Of a stretch of 64,000 nucleotides of DNA, positions 16,280 to 25,004 are shown piece after piece. The notes beneath the pieces are model-generated. The model saw nothing but the letters and a program-made list of their open reading frames with translations, was not told the DNA's origin and did no database searches. Positions within the stretch are counted from its first letter, which is position 1, and each line of letters begins with the position of its first letter. The DNA is taken from positions 1 through 64,000 of the forward strand of contig NZ_JAKCFC010000010.1 in NCBI RefSeq assembly GCF_021916785.1, given 5' to 3'. Made by a program: the position numbers and the translations under genes. The DNA is from Mycolicibacterium lacusdiani. GTDB taxonomy: Bacteria > Actinomycetota > Actinomycetes > Mycobacteriales > Mycobacteriaceae.

Positions 16280-17426
16280 GCAATCCGATTTCCGGCACGA
16301 CCTCGGAGTGTTTCGCTGCCAGGCGCGCATGGATGGGCAACGCGACGGTGAAGGTCGTGCCGTAGCCGGGCCCGCGGCTGGTCACCCAGATGCGGCCGCC
16401 GTGAGCCTCGGTCAGGGCCTTGGCGATTGCCAGGCCGATTCCCGAGCCTCCGCGCCCGCGGTCGCGGGCCGAGTCGGCGCGGTAGAAGCGCTCGAACACG
16501 TGGGGCAGGTGCTCGGCGGCGATGCCGTCGCCGTCATCGGCGACGGTGAACGTCACCTCGTCGACGTACGAGGCAGCGGCCAGGTGGACGCGTCCGCCCG
16601 CCTGAGTGTGGCGCAGCGCGTTGTCGAGCAGGTTGCCCAGCACCTGAGCCAGCCTCTGACCGTCCGCCCACATCCGGCCGGATGCTGAAACGTGGGTCTC
16701 CAACGTCACGCTCTTGGCGCTGTATCGGTCGGCGACCGCGGCGCTCGCCGTCGCCACCAACTCGTTGGGGTCGACCCATTGCGGCGCATTGGCGGCGTGC
16801 GCCTCTTCGGCCTGGGCCAGAGCGGCGGCGTCAGCCGAGAACCGCACCAAGCGGCCTGTCTGCTCGCGCAGCATCGCGATGGTCGGCGGGTCGAGGGTCT
16901 TCACTCCGTCCTCGACGGCTTCCAGGTAGGCCTCCAACACCGACACCGGGGTGCGGATCTCGTGGGCGAGGTCGCTGAACAACTGGCGGCGAGTCGATTC
17001 CACCGTCTGCAGGCGTTCCGCCATCCGGTTGAACGCCATTGCCAACCCGTCGAACTCGTCGCCGAGTTGCGGGTTCGCAACCCTGATGTCGTAGTGACCT
17101 TCCGCCACCGCCGATGCGGCGGCGGACACTTCGGCGACGGAGCGCTGCAGGCGGTGACTGAGGTAGGCGGTGACGACGAAGGCGGTCAGCGCGGCGACCA
17201 CGATCGCCACGGCGATCGATAGCGCCGTCGCGTGCTGATAGGCCTGCTCGGCGTGGAATTGCTCATTGGAATCCGGCGAAACACCGGCCTGGTAGAGGTG
17301 ATGGCGGAACAGCGGCGGCCCCACCACCAGGGCCACCACCCAGGTGGTGACTCCGCCGGCGACGAGGACCAGCGTCTGTGCCAGCAGAAGCCGACGGCGC
17401 ATCCCGAACCCGGTGGGCGGGCTCAC
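16266..17426 (-). CDS. Two-component sensor histidine kinase
   Basis: A 386-residue kinase. The first membrane helix is near residues 12-35, a short extracytoplasmic loop of about 35 residues contains HHLYQAGVSPDSNEQFHAEQ, and the second helix is near 70-92. HAMP follows, then the H-box SDLAHEIRTPVSVLEAYLE, N-box VLGNLLDNALRHT, DDGDGI, FERFYRAD and GGSGIGLAIAKAL. The small sensor loop contains several His residues, fitting metal sensing (inference). The GTG start overlaps the regulator stop by four bases (GTGA), so the two are translationally coupled. Confidence 0.9.
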   Translation of the reverse strand: MSPPTGFGMRRRLLLAQTLVLVAGGVTTWVVALVVGPPLFRHHLYQAGVSPDSNEQFHAEQAYQHATALSIAVAIVVAALTAFVVTAYLSHRLQRSVAEVSAAASAVAEGHYDIRVANPQLGDEFDGLAMAFNRMAERLQTVESTRRQLFSDLAHEIRTPVSVLEAYLEAVEDGVKTLDPPTIAMLREQTGRLVRFSADAAALAQAEEAHAANAPQWVDPNELVATASAAVADRYSAKSVTLETHVSASGRMWADGQRLAQVLGNLLDNALRHTQAGGRVHLAAASYVDEVTFTVADDGDGIAAEHLPHVFERFYRADSARDRGRGGSGIGLAIAKALTEAHGGRIWVTSRGPGYGTTFTVALPIHARLAAKHSEVVPEIGLPTTS

Positions 17427-18166
17427 TGTCCGCTGCCCATCCGGTAGCCCACGCCGCGGACGGTGTGAACGAAACGCGTATTGGCGGGGTCGTCGCCGAG
17501 TTTTCGTCGCACGTGTCCGACGTGGACGTCGACGAGGTGGTCGTTGCCGACCCACGGCTCTCCCCAGACCGCGTCGATCAAGTGGCGGCGGCTCCACACG
17601 ACTCCGGGGCGGGAGGACAGTGCAGCGAGGATGTCGAATTCGGTGCGCGTCAGTGCGATCGGTTCGCCGCGGAGGAACGCCTCCCGGCTGGCGAGGTCGA
17701 TCGACAGCGACCCGAAGACCCGCGGCGGCTGTTCGCCGGCATATGGCACGGGTGCGGGGACCGACCGGGGCCTGCGGAACATCGCCCTGATGCGGGCGAC
17801 CAACTCCCGGGGACTGAAGGGTTTGGTCAGGTAGTCGTCGGCCCCGACGGACAGGCCGACGATGGTGTCGACCTCGCTGTCGCGGGCGGTCAACATCACC
17901 ACGTAGGCGTCGGAGAAGGTGCGCAGCTGTCGGCAGACCTCCAGGCCGTCGATCCCGGGCAACCCGAGATCCAGCACCACGACGTCCGGGTCGACCTCGC
18001 GGGCGGCTTCTAGCGCCTCGACCCCGGAATGACACACCGTGACCTCGAAGTGGTCGCGTCGCAGGTAGCTGGCGACGACGTCGGCCAGTGGCGCCTCGTC
18101 GTCGACCACCAGGGCGCGGTAGCCGGGAACGGGACTGCTCGGTGTGCTTCCCGATATGACTTCCAT
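17423..18166 (-). CDS. OmpR-family response regulator
   Basis: A 247-residue regulator. The receiver domain has VVDDEAPLADV (acidic pair), phospho-acceptor Asp in VVVLDLGLPGIDG and the Lys of LTKPFSPREL. The C-terminal winged helix has FDILAALSSRPGVVWSRRHL and DVHVGHVRRKLGDDP, ending VRGVGYRMGSG. It is upstream partner of the histidine kinase. Its promoter region holds the motif shared with the DUF305 gene. Confidence 0.92.
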   Translation of the reverse strand: MEVISGSTPSSPVPGYRALVVDDEAPLADVVASYLRRDHFEVTVCHSGVEALEAAREVDPDVVVLDLGLPGIDGLEVCRQLRTFSDAYVVMLTARDSEVDTIVGLSVGADDYLTKPFSPRELVARIRAMFRRPRSVPAPVPYAGEQPPRVFGSLSIDLASREAFLRGEPIALTRTEFDILAALSSRPGVVWSRRHLIDAVWGEPWVGNDHLVDVHVGHVRRKLGDDPANTRFVHTVRGVGYRMGSGQ

Positions 18167-18202
18167 GCATTCATCGTGTCGTGCCGTCGCGCCGTGTCAC
18201 CG

Positions 18203-18220
18203 TCTTGAGCGAATCTTCAC
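18203..18220 (+). promoter_or_regulatory. Direct-repeat motif in the regulator/SHOCT divergent promoter
   Basis: TCTTGAGCGAATCTTCAC, with two TCTT half-sites 11 bp apart. It matches the DUF305 upstream copy at 15 of 18 positions. It sits between the response regulator (start 18166, minus) and the SHOCT protein (start about 18298, plus), so one site could serve both. Confidence 0.6.
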
Positions 18221-18297
18221 ACAACGAACACTGAAGCGCCGAGGCGGAAGTGGAGTCTGGAACCGAGGTATTCCTCTATGGAGGGAGGATGGCGACC

Positions 18298-18561
18298 ATG
18301 TGGTGGGACCACGGAATGAGCGGCTGGGGATACGCGGGCATGGCGGTCGGCATGATGTTGTTCTGGACGCTGATCGTGGTGGCGATCATCGCGTTGACCC
18401 GGTTCGGCACCGGAGCTTCCGAGCCGCGGACGATCTCGGGATACCAGCCGCAGCGCGAATCCCCGGAGCAACTTCTCGCGTGGCGCCTCGCCCGCGGTGA
18501 GATCGACGAAGACGAATACCAGCAGCGGCTGGCGGTCCTGCGGTCGACAGGCCAGCCTTGA
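18298..18561 (+). CDS. SHOCT-domain small membrane protein
   Basis: An 87-residue protein. A His/Met/Trp-rich start (MWWDHGMSGWGY) is followed by one helix (AGMAVGMMLFWTLIVVAIIAL) and a C-terminal SHOCT motif (SPEQLLAWRLARGEIDEDEYQQRLAVL). Start chosen at ATG 18298, nine bases after GAGGGAGG; the in-frame ATG at 18289 abuts that ribosome-binding site and is unlikely. Proteins of this kind frequently accompany copper-linked two-component systems; its exact role is unknown. Confidence 0.8.
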   Translation: MWWDHGMSGWGYAGMAVGMMLFWTLIVVAIIALTRFGTGASEPRTISGYQPQRESPEQLLAWRLARGEIDEDEYQQRLAVLRSTGQP

Positions 18562-18908
18562 GCTGCGCTGGATTCAGCTCGGCAGTGAGCTAGCCGGCAT
18601 CGGCGGGTGTGACCTACGGACTTACGGCATCGGGTTCGGCGTAGTACAGCATGACCCGGCGACATCTGTTGAAGGCCCGCAACATCGCCGTCAGTGGCGA
18701 CGACACCCGGGTCTGTTTCCTGCGCGCCATCCGCCCATGACGGCCCACGACGGCATGAATCGTTATCAAGAAGCGCCGCACATCGTTATCACGAATCACC
18801 GGGCGGCATTTCGAGCCTTCGGGGGGGTTTGCCGGACGATCGTTCGTGTGCGCTAAAGCGAATTGGTGCCACGTTGAACGTTCGGTCTCGGCTCGAAGGG
18901 AGAGCTAC
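18562..18908. other. Intergenic region, 347 bp, no convincing gene
   Basis: Contains a short plus-strand frame 18651-18740 (29 codons) and a minus-strand one (18614-18799), neither with a good ribosome-binding site. The decamer ATCGTTATCA occurs twice (18759-18768 and 18782-18791, 23 bp apart), and a G-run lies near 18820. The last part must hold the promoter of the lipoprotein gene that follows. Confidence 0.5.
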
Positions 18909-19592
18909 ATGCGCCGATCAACGGCAGTGTTCGCAACGGCTGCCATCTGCATTCTCGTGAGCGGCTGCACGCGCACGGGTCACGCCGAGGTGGTGACGCC
19001 GACCCCGAGTCTGGTCCCGCGCCCCCTCGTCGAGCGGGAGCTGGCCAGCTTGTTGCTCACTCCAGACGAGGTCAACGCGGCGATGGGAACGACGGGGATG
19101 GCGCTCACGGGCAGCCAGTCCGCGATGAGTGACAACAGTGCCACCATGGCGCCCATGGAATGCCTCGCCATCGACGGCGCGGCGGAGGCGCCGGTCTACG
19201 CCAACAGTGGGTTCTGGGCCGAGCGCGACGAAAGCCTCAACAACGGCGACCGATTCACGCACTATCTCAAGCAGGCAGTAGTGCTGTTCCCGACGCCGGA
19301 GCTGGCCGGCGCGTTCTTCGACGCCTCGGTGGCGCAGTGGCCGGCGTGCCACGAGTACACCCACACCCAGAGTGGGTCGATGTGGTACCCGGGCGAGATC
19401 TCGAACGTCGATGCGACCCTCAGCGTGATCGCGACGCAGAAGGATGCCGCGGCCCCCGGCTGGGCGTGTGGACGCGGCTTGGCGTTGCGGAACAACGTCA
19501 TCGTCGACGTCAACACGTGCAGCGCAGACCCCGCCGACTCGGCACAGAGGATCGCGCGTCTGATCGCCGACGACGTCAGTTCCCGGTGGTAG
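18909..19592 (+). CDS. Lipoprotein with PknH-like extracellular sensor domain
   Basis: A 227-residue exported lipoprotein with lipobox ILVSGC. The mature part resembles the mycobacterial PknH C-terminal/sensor domain family, with LLLTPDEVNAAMGTTGM at its beginning and conserved cysteines in PMECLAI, WPACHEY, WACGRGL and NTCSADP, which would make two disulfides. No catalytic residues are known for the family; ligand binding at the cell surface is assumed. Start ATG 18909, with AGGGAG six bases upstream. Confidence 0.78.
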   Translation: MRRSTAVFATAAICILVSGCTRTGHAEVVTPTPSLVPRPLVERELASLLLTPDEVNAAMGTTGMALTGSQSAMSDNSATMAPMECLAIDGAAEAPVYANSGFWAERDESLNNGDRFTHYLKQAVVLFPTPELAGAFFDASVAQWPACHEYTHTQSGSMWYPGEISNVDATLSVIATQKDAAAPGWACGRGLALRNNVIVDVNTCSADPADSAQRIARLIADDVSSRW

Positions 19593-19904
19593 GTCGGAGC
19601 CATCCGTCGATTTCTGTTAGCGTGAAGACGTTGACTCACCAACGCCGTCGAAGGCGTCGCTGGCCGCTCTAAGCCGCTAGCTCGCAATGGCATTCCCCGG
19701 ACCCCGATGTTCCACTACCCGCGGTCGCTACCGGATCACCAAGGGACGCACGCCTTTTCGGGCGCGCCCCAAAGCTCCGGCGCGCCGTCGTACGAGGTTT
19801 GCAAAAAGGCAGAGGCCACGCTGGTTGGTTGCCGATTTTGCAAAGGCGATGAGAAGACCAGTCTTCGTGTTGAGCAAACAGCAGCCGCTTTTCGTCGCCG
19901 CCCT
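19593..19904. other. Intergenic region, 312 bp, between convergent genes; unusual composition
   Basis: Richer in A/T than its surroundings. It carries two copies of the palindrome TTTGCAAA (19798-19805 and 19837-19844) and GGCGCGCC-type palindromes between them. Frames at 19687-19935 (very Arg-rich) and 19707 exist but have no ribosome-binding site or familiar protein features. No terminator is obvious. Confidence 0.4.
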
Positions 19905-21056
19905 CTACTTCGTCGCCGCCTGTTCGGCCGCGTGATCCTCGATCGCCTTGCCGATGGCGTGCGACGCCCGGTCTACGAACTCCGTGCCGCTCGCGGTGAC
20001 CCAGTCGCGGGACGCCTGCGGTGCGGTGAGGTGACCGGTGAAGTGCGGCATCACGTACTGGGCGAACAACTCGTAGCTCCGAAGCTTGGCGGCGGGCGGG
20101 GCCCAGTCGTGGTCGAAGAGGAGGAACGCCCCGAAGCCGCCGTTGCTCGCCTCGACGAGTTCTTCGATCTTCGCCACCGCGTCGGCCGGAGTCCCGATCA
20201 CGGCGAAACCCGATGCGTGATTGTTGGCGATGATCTCCGCGGTCGTCTCGCCCTGCACCGGTCCTGCGGGCAGGATGTGCGAAAAGTATTGCGAGAACTC
20301 GGCTATGCCGTACTCGACGTCGCGCTCGGCCTGCTCCCGGGTCTCCGCGAGGTGCATCGGCCCGACGAGCCGCCACTTCGAGCGGTCCGCGACGTGACCG
20401 TGGGCATGCGCGACCTCCTCCCACGTCGACCAGTGCTGAGCCAGCAGATCCATGCCCTGTTTCGCGGTGGCCGCGATCGACAACATGCCGATCCCGTGCT
20501 TGCCTGCACCGCGCGGGCCCGTCGGGGAGAACGACGCCGCGACGGCGACGTCGAAGCACGGATCGCTGTACGGCTTCAGCTGTAGCCGCGCGTCCTGCAG
20601 CGTGAAGCCGTCGGTGTGCATGGTGACGGTCTCGCCGCGCAGCAGTCGCATGATCGCGTCGAGGCACTGCTCCATGCGCGGACGCTGTTCGTCGGCGGGG
20701 ATGCCGAGCATGTGCGCGTCCGACGTGAGCTGTCCGGGACCGCACCCGAGCATGACCCGGCCGCGGGTGAGGTGGTCGAGCAGGACCATGCGGTCGGCCA
20801 GCATCAGCGGATGGTGATAGGGCAGCGAACTGACGCCGGTTCCGAGCTTGATGTGCTTCGTCCGCTCCGCGGCGACGCCGATGAACACCTCGGGCGAGGC
20901 GATGATCTCGAACCCCGCCGAATGGTGCTCGCCCACCCACGCCTCGTCGAAACCGAGGCGATCCATGGCCACGATCAAGTCGAGGTCTCGTTCGATTGCA
21001 AGTGTCGGGTTCTGACCGACGGGGTGGAACGGTGCCATGAAGTTTCCGAAGCGCAT
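19905..21056 (-). CDS. LLM-class flavin-dependent monooxygenase (limonene monooxygenase-like)
   Basis: A 383-residue TIM-barrel protein of the bacterial luciferase-like class. MRFGNFMAPFHPVGQNP, GFDEAWVGEHHSAG and GTGVSSLPYHHPLMLADRM are the usual motifs, and SFSPTGPRGAGKHGIGMLS lies at the flavin phosphate loop. Such enzymes insert oxygen into organic substrates using FMNH2, or use F420 in actinobacteria. The extended C-terminal region (WAPPAAKLRSYELFAQYVMPHF) is typical of the limonene/alkanal subgroup. Start ATG 21056; the substrate is not predictable. Confidence 0.85.
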   Translation of the reverse strand: MRFGNFMAPFHPVGQNPTLAIERDLDLIVAMDRLGFDEAWVGEHHSAGFEIIASPEVFIGVAAERTKHIKLGTGVSSLPYHHPLMLADRMVLLDHLTRGRVMLGCGPGQLTSDAHMLGIPADEQRPRMEQCLDAIMRLLRGETVTMHTDGFTLQDARLQLKPYSDPCFDVAVAASFSPTGPRGAGKHGIGMLSIAATAKQGMDLLAQHWSTWEEVAHAHGHVADRSKWRLVGPMHLAETREQAERDVEYGIAEFSQYFSHILPAGPVQGETTAEIIANNHASGFAVIGTPADAVAKIEELVEASNGGFGAFLLFDHDWAPPAAKLRSYELFAQYVMPHFTGHLTAPQASRDWVTASGTEFVDRASHAIGKAIEDHAAEQAATK

Positions 21057-21365
21057 GCGGCGATTGTGGTCTGGAGTCGGCCGCCAGTGGTGCACTTCGG
21101 GTCGATGTGACGTGTGGTGCGTTGTTGAACCACTCGTTCAACATGTCCCGTCGCACCGGTTGCCTGCGTTATATGCGTTTGACTACAAGCACTTACGGCG
21201 ATCCACCCCATAGGGCCCGGCTTCGAGAGCTGGTCCAGCGAGGCCCCGCCGCCCCGAGTGTTCAGCCAAGTGCACTCATCTTCTCAGCGGCGGGGCACCG
21301 TGCCGCCGGCGGAATCACTGATTCGCCATGCCGGTCGACGGGGCTGTTGCCCGTACTCTTCCACC
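21057..21365. other. Divergent intergenic region, 309 bp
   Basis: Lies between the luciferase-like gene and the SDR gene, so it should contain both promoters. I see no inverted repeat, RNA motif or credible small gene. Confidence 0.4.
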
Positions 21366-22784
21366 GTGAACGCGATCGACCCCGACAAACTCAACACGTG
21401 CCTGCAGGTGCTGGCCGACATCGAGTCGTTGCCACCCGAGCACCCGGATTCGGTCACGGTTCGTCGGGCCACCGCGAGCATCTTCAAGTCGGTCAAGAAG
21501 GCCCGCCGCGACGCCAAGCGCGACGCCGTGGCCGTCGCCGACCACGCCGTGACTGCCGCTACCGCGACCGGCGCACCCGGGCGCATCGACGACGAGACGC
21601 AGGGCCTGCCCCTGGTGTCCACTGCCGTCGGCGCCAGCGCGGGCACGCTGCTCCGGTCACGCGCCTGCTACATGTGCAAGAACCGCTACACGATGGTCGA
21701 CGCCTTCTATCACCAGCTCTGTCCGGGTTGCGCGGCGGTCAACCACGCCAAGCGCAACGCCCGCACCGACCTGACCGGCAAGAACGCCCTGCTCACCGGC
21801 GGTCGCGCGAAGATCGGCATGTACATCGCGCTGCGTCTGCTGCGCGACGGCGCCCGCACGACGATCACCACCCGCTTTCCCAACGACGCCGTGCGCCGCT
21901 TCGCCGCGATGCCCGACAGCGCGGACTGGCTGCACCGGCTGCACGTCGTCGGCATCGACCTGCGTGACCCCGCTCAGGTGGTCGCGCTCGCGGACACCGT
22001 GGCCGCGCGGGGTCCGCTCGACATCCTCGTCAACAACGCCGCGCAGACCGTGCGTCGGGCCCGTGGCTCGTATGCGGCGCTCGTGGAGGCGGAACGGACC
22101 CAGGCGCCGGAACTCGTCGACGTGGTCACCTTCGACCGGATCAGCGACGCCCATCCCGCCGCGCTCGCCGGCAGCCTGGCGCAGCATCACAGCCCGCATG
22201 CGCTCACCGAACTCGCGCTCGCCGCGCGCAGCGCCTCTCCTGATCGCATCGCGGCGGGTACGGCCATCGACGCGGGTGGTCTGCTGCCCGATACGGCCGC
22301 GGTCAACAGTTGGACCCAACGCGTGCACGAGGTCGACGCCATGGAGTTGCTCGAGGTGCAGCTGTGCAACCAGACCGCCCCGTTCATCCTGATCAGCCGG
22401 CTACGTCCGGCAATGGCCGCGTCGTCCTCCCGCCGCACCTACGTGGTGAACGTCTCTGCGATGGAGGGGCAGTTCAGCCGTGCGTACAAGGGGCCCGGGC
22501 ACCCGCACACCAACATGGCGAAGGCCGCGCTCAACATGCTGACGCGTACCAGCGCCGCGGAGATGCTCGAGCAGGACGGCATCCTGATGACGGCCGTCGA
22601 CACGGGATGGATCACCGACGAGCGTCCGCACCCGACGAAACTGCGGCTCGCCGAGGAGGGTTTCCACGCCCCGCTCGACCTCGTCGACGGTGCCGCCCGC
22701 GTCTACGACCCGATCGTGCGCGGCGAATCCGGCGAGGACCTCCACGGGTGTTTCCTCAAGGACTACGCGCCGAGCAACTGGTAG
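21366..22784 (+). CDS. SDR-fold protein with N-terminal four-cysteine zinc ribbon
   Basis: A 472-residue protein. Residues 1-95 are helical and basic; residues 101-122 hold CYMC and CPGC, a zinc-ribbon-like pair of CxxC motifs. From about 135 a short-chain dehydrogenase fold begins with ALLTGGRAKIGMYIALRLL and ILVNNAAQTVRRARG. At the usual YxxxK site the sequence is TNMAK, so the catalytic Tyr is replaced by Thr while Lys is kept. An insertion of about 110 residues follows the NNAA motif. GTG start. A redox role is uncertain; it may bind nucleotide without classical catalysis. Confidence 0.82.
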   Translation: MNAIDPDKLNTCLQVLADIESLPPEHPDSVTVRRATASIFKSVKKARRDAKRDAVAVADHAVTAATATGAPGRIDDETQGLPLVSTAVGASAGTLLRSRACYMCKNRYTMVDAFYHQLCPGCAAVNHAKRNARTDLTGKNALLTGGRAKIGMYIALRLLRDGARTTITTRFPNDAVRRFAAMPDSADWLHRLHVVGIDLRDPAQVVALADTVAARGPLDILVNNAAQTVRRARGSYAALVEAERTQAPELVDVVTFDRISDAHPAALAGSLAQHHSPHALTELALAARSASPDRIAAGTAIDAGGLLPDTAAVNSWTQRVHEVDAMELLEVQLCNQTAPFILISRLRPAMAASSSRRTYVVNVSAMEGQFSRAYKGPGHPHTNMAKAALNMLTRTSAAEMLEQDGILMTAVDTGWITDERPHPTKLRLAEEGFHAPLDLVDGAARVYDPIVRGESGEDLHGCFLKDYAPSNW

Positions 22785-22795
22785 TCGCGAACTCC

Positions 22796-23284
22796 TCAGA
22801 CCCGTCGGCCGCCTGCGATGGACGTGGGCTTCGAGTAGCACTGCGCGAACCGCATGCAGATCGTGGTGCCGTCGTCCCGGCCGTCGATCGTGATGTCGTC
22901 GGCGAGGGCCTTCATCAGCAACAGACCCCGCCCGCGCGCTGACGGGGTCGGATGGGCCGCGGGTTCGGCCCAGGCGCCCTCGTCTTCGACGCACACCGTC
23001 ACGACGCTCTTGGCGTGGTCGAACGTGACCCCGAGTGACATGGGACCGCACGTTTCGGCACCTCGGTAGGCGTGCTCGGCGCAATTGGAGAGCGCTTCGT
23101 CGGTGGCCAGGATGATGTCGGCCCGCCGTTCGGGGGAGACGGTCACCGCGCCGTGGATCCACTCGTCGACCTTCGTGCGGAACGACGCCGCCGTCCGTCC
23201 GTCCGCCCGCCCCCGCTCCTTGAGTTGCTTGCCGCGGCTCGCGTGGGCACTCGGCGTCGTCACCATGAACGTTCGGCTACCCAT
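22796..23284 (-). CDS. Anti-sigma factor-type serine kinase (RsbW-like HATPase)
   Basis: A 162-residue GHKL ATPase with N-box ATDEALSNCAEHAYRG, G1-like VEDEGAWAEP and G2 box GRGLLLMKALADDI. Proteins of this size act as switch kinases that bind a sigma factor or phosphorylate an anti-anti-sigma factor. No sigma factor or antagonist gene is adjacent, so the partner is elsewhere. Start ATG 23284 (MGSRTFMVTT); a TTG three codons upstream is less likely. Confidence 0.82.
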   Translation of the reverse strand: MGSRTFMVTTPSAHASRGKQLKERGRADGRTAASFRTKVDEWIHGAVTVSPERRADIILATDEALSNCAEHAYRGAETCGPMSLGVTFDHAKSVVTVCVEDEGAWAEPAAHPTPSARGRGLLLMKALADDITIDGRDDGTTICMRFAQCYSKPTSIAGGRRV

Positions 23285-23296
23285 TGCGGGCAATTG

Positions 23297-24997
23297 CTAC
23301 CCGCTCGTCCCGTCACAACATGGTTCCGGGGTCTCGAGTCGACAGGCGCAGGAAGCCCGGACGTTCACGTCCGCCCGTGCCGCTGCCAGCGCCAGCTGGT
23401 TGCCGATGATGGTGGCCTCGTCGTCGCGCCACAGCCGCAGTAGGCACTCGTGATACCCGTGCAGGCTCCACACGTTCGCGGGATGCTGGCAGGACCTCCC
23501 CAGCGTTTCGTCGAGTCCCAGGTCGGCCGCGTACACGCGGGCGGCCTCATCCACGCGGTCCTGCTCCAGCAACAGGGCACCCAAGGCATGCCGCGCCGGC
23601 TGCATCCAGCCCCACGGCTCGTCGTAGGGCAGCGAGTCGTCCAACTCGACCGCCCGGCGCAGGTGGTCGAAGGCAACGTCGTAATCGCCCTCGCGGTATG
23701 CGATTTCGCCGTCGAGCATGGCGGTGGCGATTGCCATGGTGTCGACGCTTCGGACCTTGAACAGCGATCGCGACGTCGGGATGCGGCGGCGGGCAGCCTC
23801 GAATTCTTCGCGGACAGCACGTGCTTCGGAGACGCGACCGGTCGCGGCGAGCGCCACGCCGCGGCCGTAGAGGATGGTCGCCGCCGTCGTGCAGTACAGG
23901 CGGGTGTCTTCGGGCAGCGGCTCGTCGATCAGTTCCGTCCATCTGCCGAATCGGATGAGCACGTGGACGCGGATCGGGGTGAACGCCTCCAACCAGTCGG
24001 CCATCGGCAGCGACGGGTCGCTCAGTTGTTCGGGCGTGAGCTGGCGGGAGAGTTCGTCGGCGGCCTCGATGGCGGTCTGGTACGCACCTTGGAACATCGC
24101 CGCGTACACGACGAAGTGCAGGTTGTGGGCGCGGTAGCGCGAGTAGGTGTTGGCAGCGCCGCGTCGGTGCACGAATGCTCGATCGGCTTCCACTGCGATC
24201 TGGTTGGCGATTACGGCATTCCGGTAGTCGCCGCACAGCACGTCGATGTGCGACGGCATGTGCTGCAGGTGGCCGCAGCCGGGGACGAGCCCGCGGAGCC
24301 AGTCGGCGGCGGGCAACGCCGCCTCGGGGGTGCCGGACATCTCCATGGCATGGAGGTAGAAGTGCAGCAGCCCCGGGTGCCGACGGCCTTCGGGGGTGCC
24401 GAGCGCGGACTCCATCAACCGGCGGGCTTCGACCACCCGGGACCCGGGCGCCGGTTCGCCGGTCTTGACGTCCCACAGCTTCCACACCGTCAGGTTGATC
24501 AACGCGTCGGCGGCGAGCGTCTGCACGTCGACGTCATGGGGGTGTTCGAGCGCCAGTTCCAGCATTGCGTCGGCGTACGCGGCGTGCCCCGTCTCGAGTG
24601 TCTCGAGGTCTTCGGCGTCGTCGGTGGGGAAGCGGGCGGAGAGCGCCGCGATCAAGCCCTTCTCGACGGTTCCGCCGCCGTGTTCGGCGGCGAGGGTCAG
24701 CTCGGTCAGCGCCCGTTCGAGGGCTGCTGCGCGCCCCTTGGTGTCGAATGATTCCCACGCCCGGTTGTAGTTCGGGCCGACTGCGTACGCGATCGCCCAG
24801 CGTGCGAGTGACAGCGTCGGGTCGAGCGCCAGCGCCTGCTCGAAGCACCAGACCGCCTCGTCGTGGTTGAACCCGTACGCCCACACCATCCCGCGGTCGA
24901 ACCAACGTCCAGCAGCAGGCGACTCGGTGTCCACGGCCCGGTGGTAGCCGCCGAGGTCGAAGTACGAGTCGTCGTCGAGCATGTGCGGTCGATCCAT
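23297..24997 (-). CDS. Tetratricopeptide-repeat protein
   Basis: A 566-residue, probably cytoplasmic protein with helical TPR-like pairs throughout, e.g. GFNHDEAVWCFEQALALDPTLSLARWAIAYAVG near the N-terminus and REGDYDVAFDHLRRAVELDD near the C-terminus. His-rich segments (HLQHMPSHIDV) occur mid-protein. No signal peptide or catalytic motif is visible. It lies just upstream of the RsbW-like gene on the same strand, 12 bp apart, so the two may be co-transcribed. Function unknown. Confidence 0.82.
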   Translation of the reverse strand: MDRPHMLDDDSYFDLGGYHRAVDTESPAAGRWFDRGMVWAYGFNHDEAVWCFEQALALDPTLSLARWAIAYAVGPNYNRAWESFDTKGRAAALERALTELTLAAEHGGGTVEKGLIAALSARFPTDDAEDLETLETGHAAYADAMLELALEHPHDVDVQTLAADALINLTVWKLWDVKTGEPAPGSRVVEARRLMESALGTPEGRRHPGLLHFYLHAMEMSGTPEAALPAADWLRGLVPGCGHLQHMPSHIDVLCGDYRNAVIANQIAVEADRAFVHRRGAANTYSRYRAHNLHFVVYAAMFQGAYQTAIEAADELSRQLTPEQLSDPSLPMADWLEAFTPIRVHVLIRFGRWTELIDEPLPEDTRLYCTTAATILYGRGVALAATGRVSEARAVREEFEAARRRIPTSRSLFKVRSVDTMAIATAMLDGEIAYREGDYDVAFDHLRRAVELDDSLPYDEPWGWMQPARHALGALLLEQDRVDEAARVYAADLGLDETLGRSCQHPANVWSLHGYHECLLRLWRDDEATIIGNQLALAAARADVNVRASCACRLETPEPCCDGTSG

Positions 24998-25004
24998 GTA
25001 AGGG

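Noticed and set aside
19687..19935. 82-codon Arg-rich frame and an overlapping frame from 19707
   Set aside because: No ribosome-binding site, low-complexity basic composition, and it runs into the 3' end of a convergent gene.
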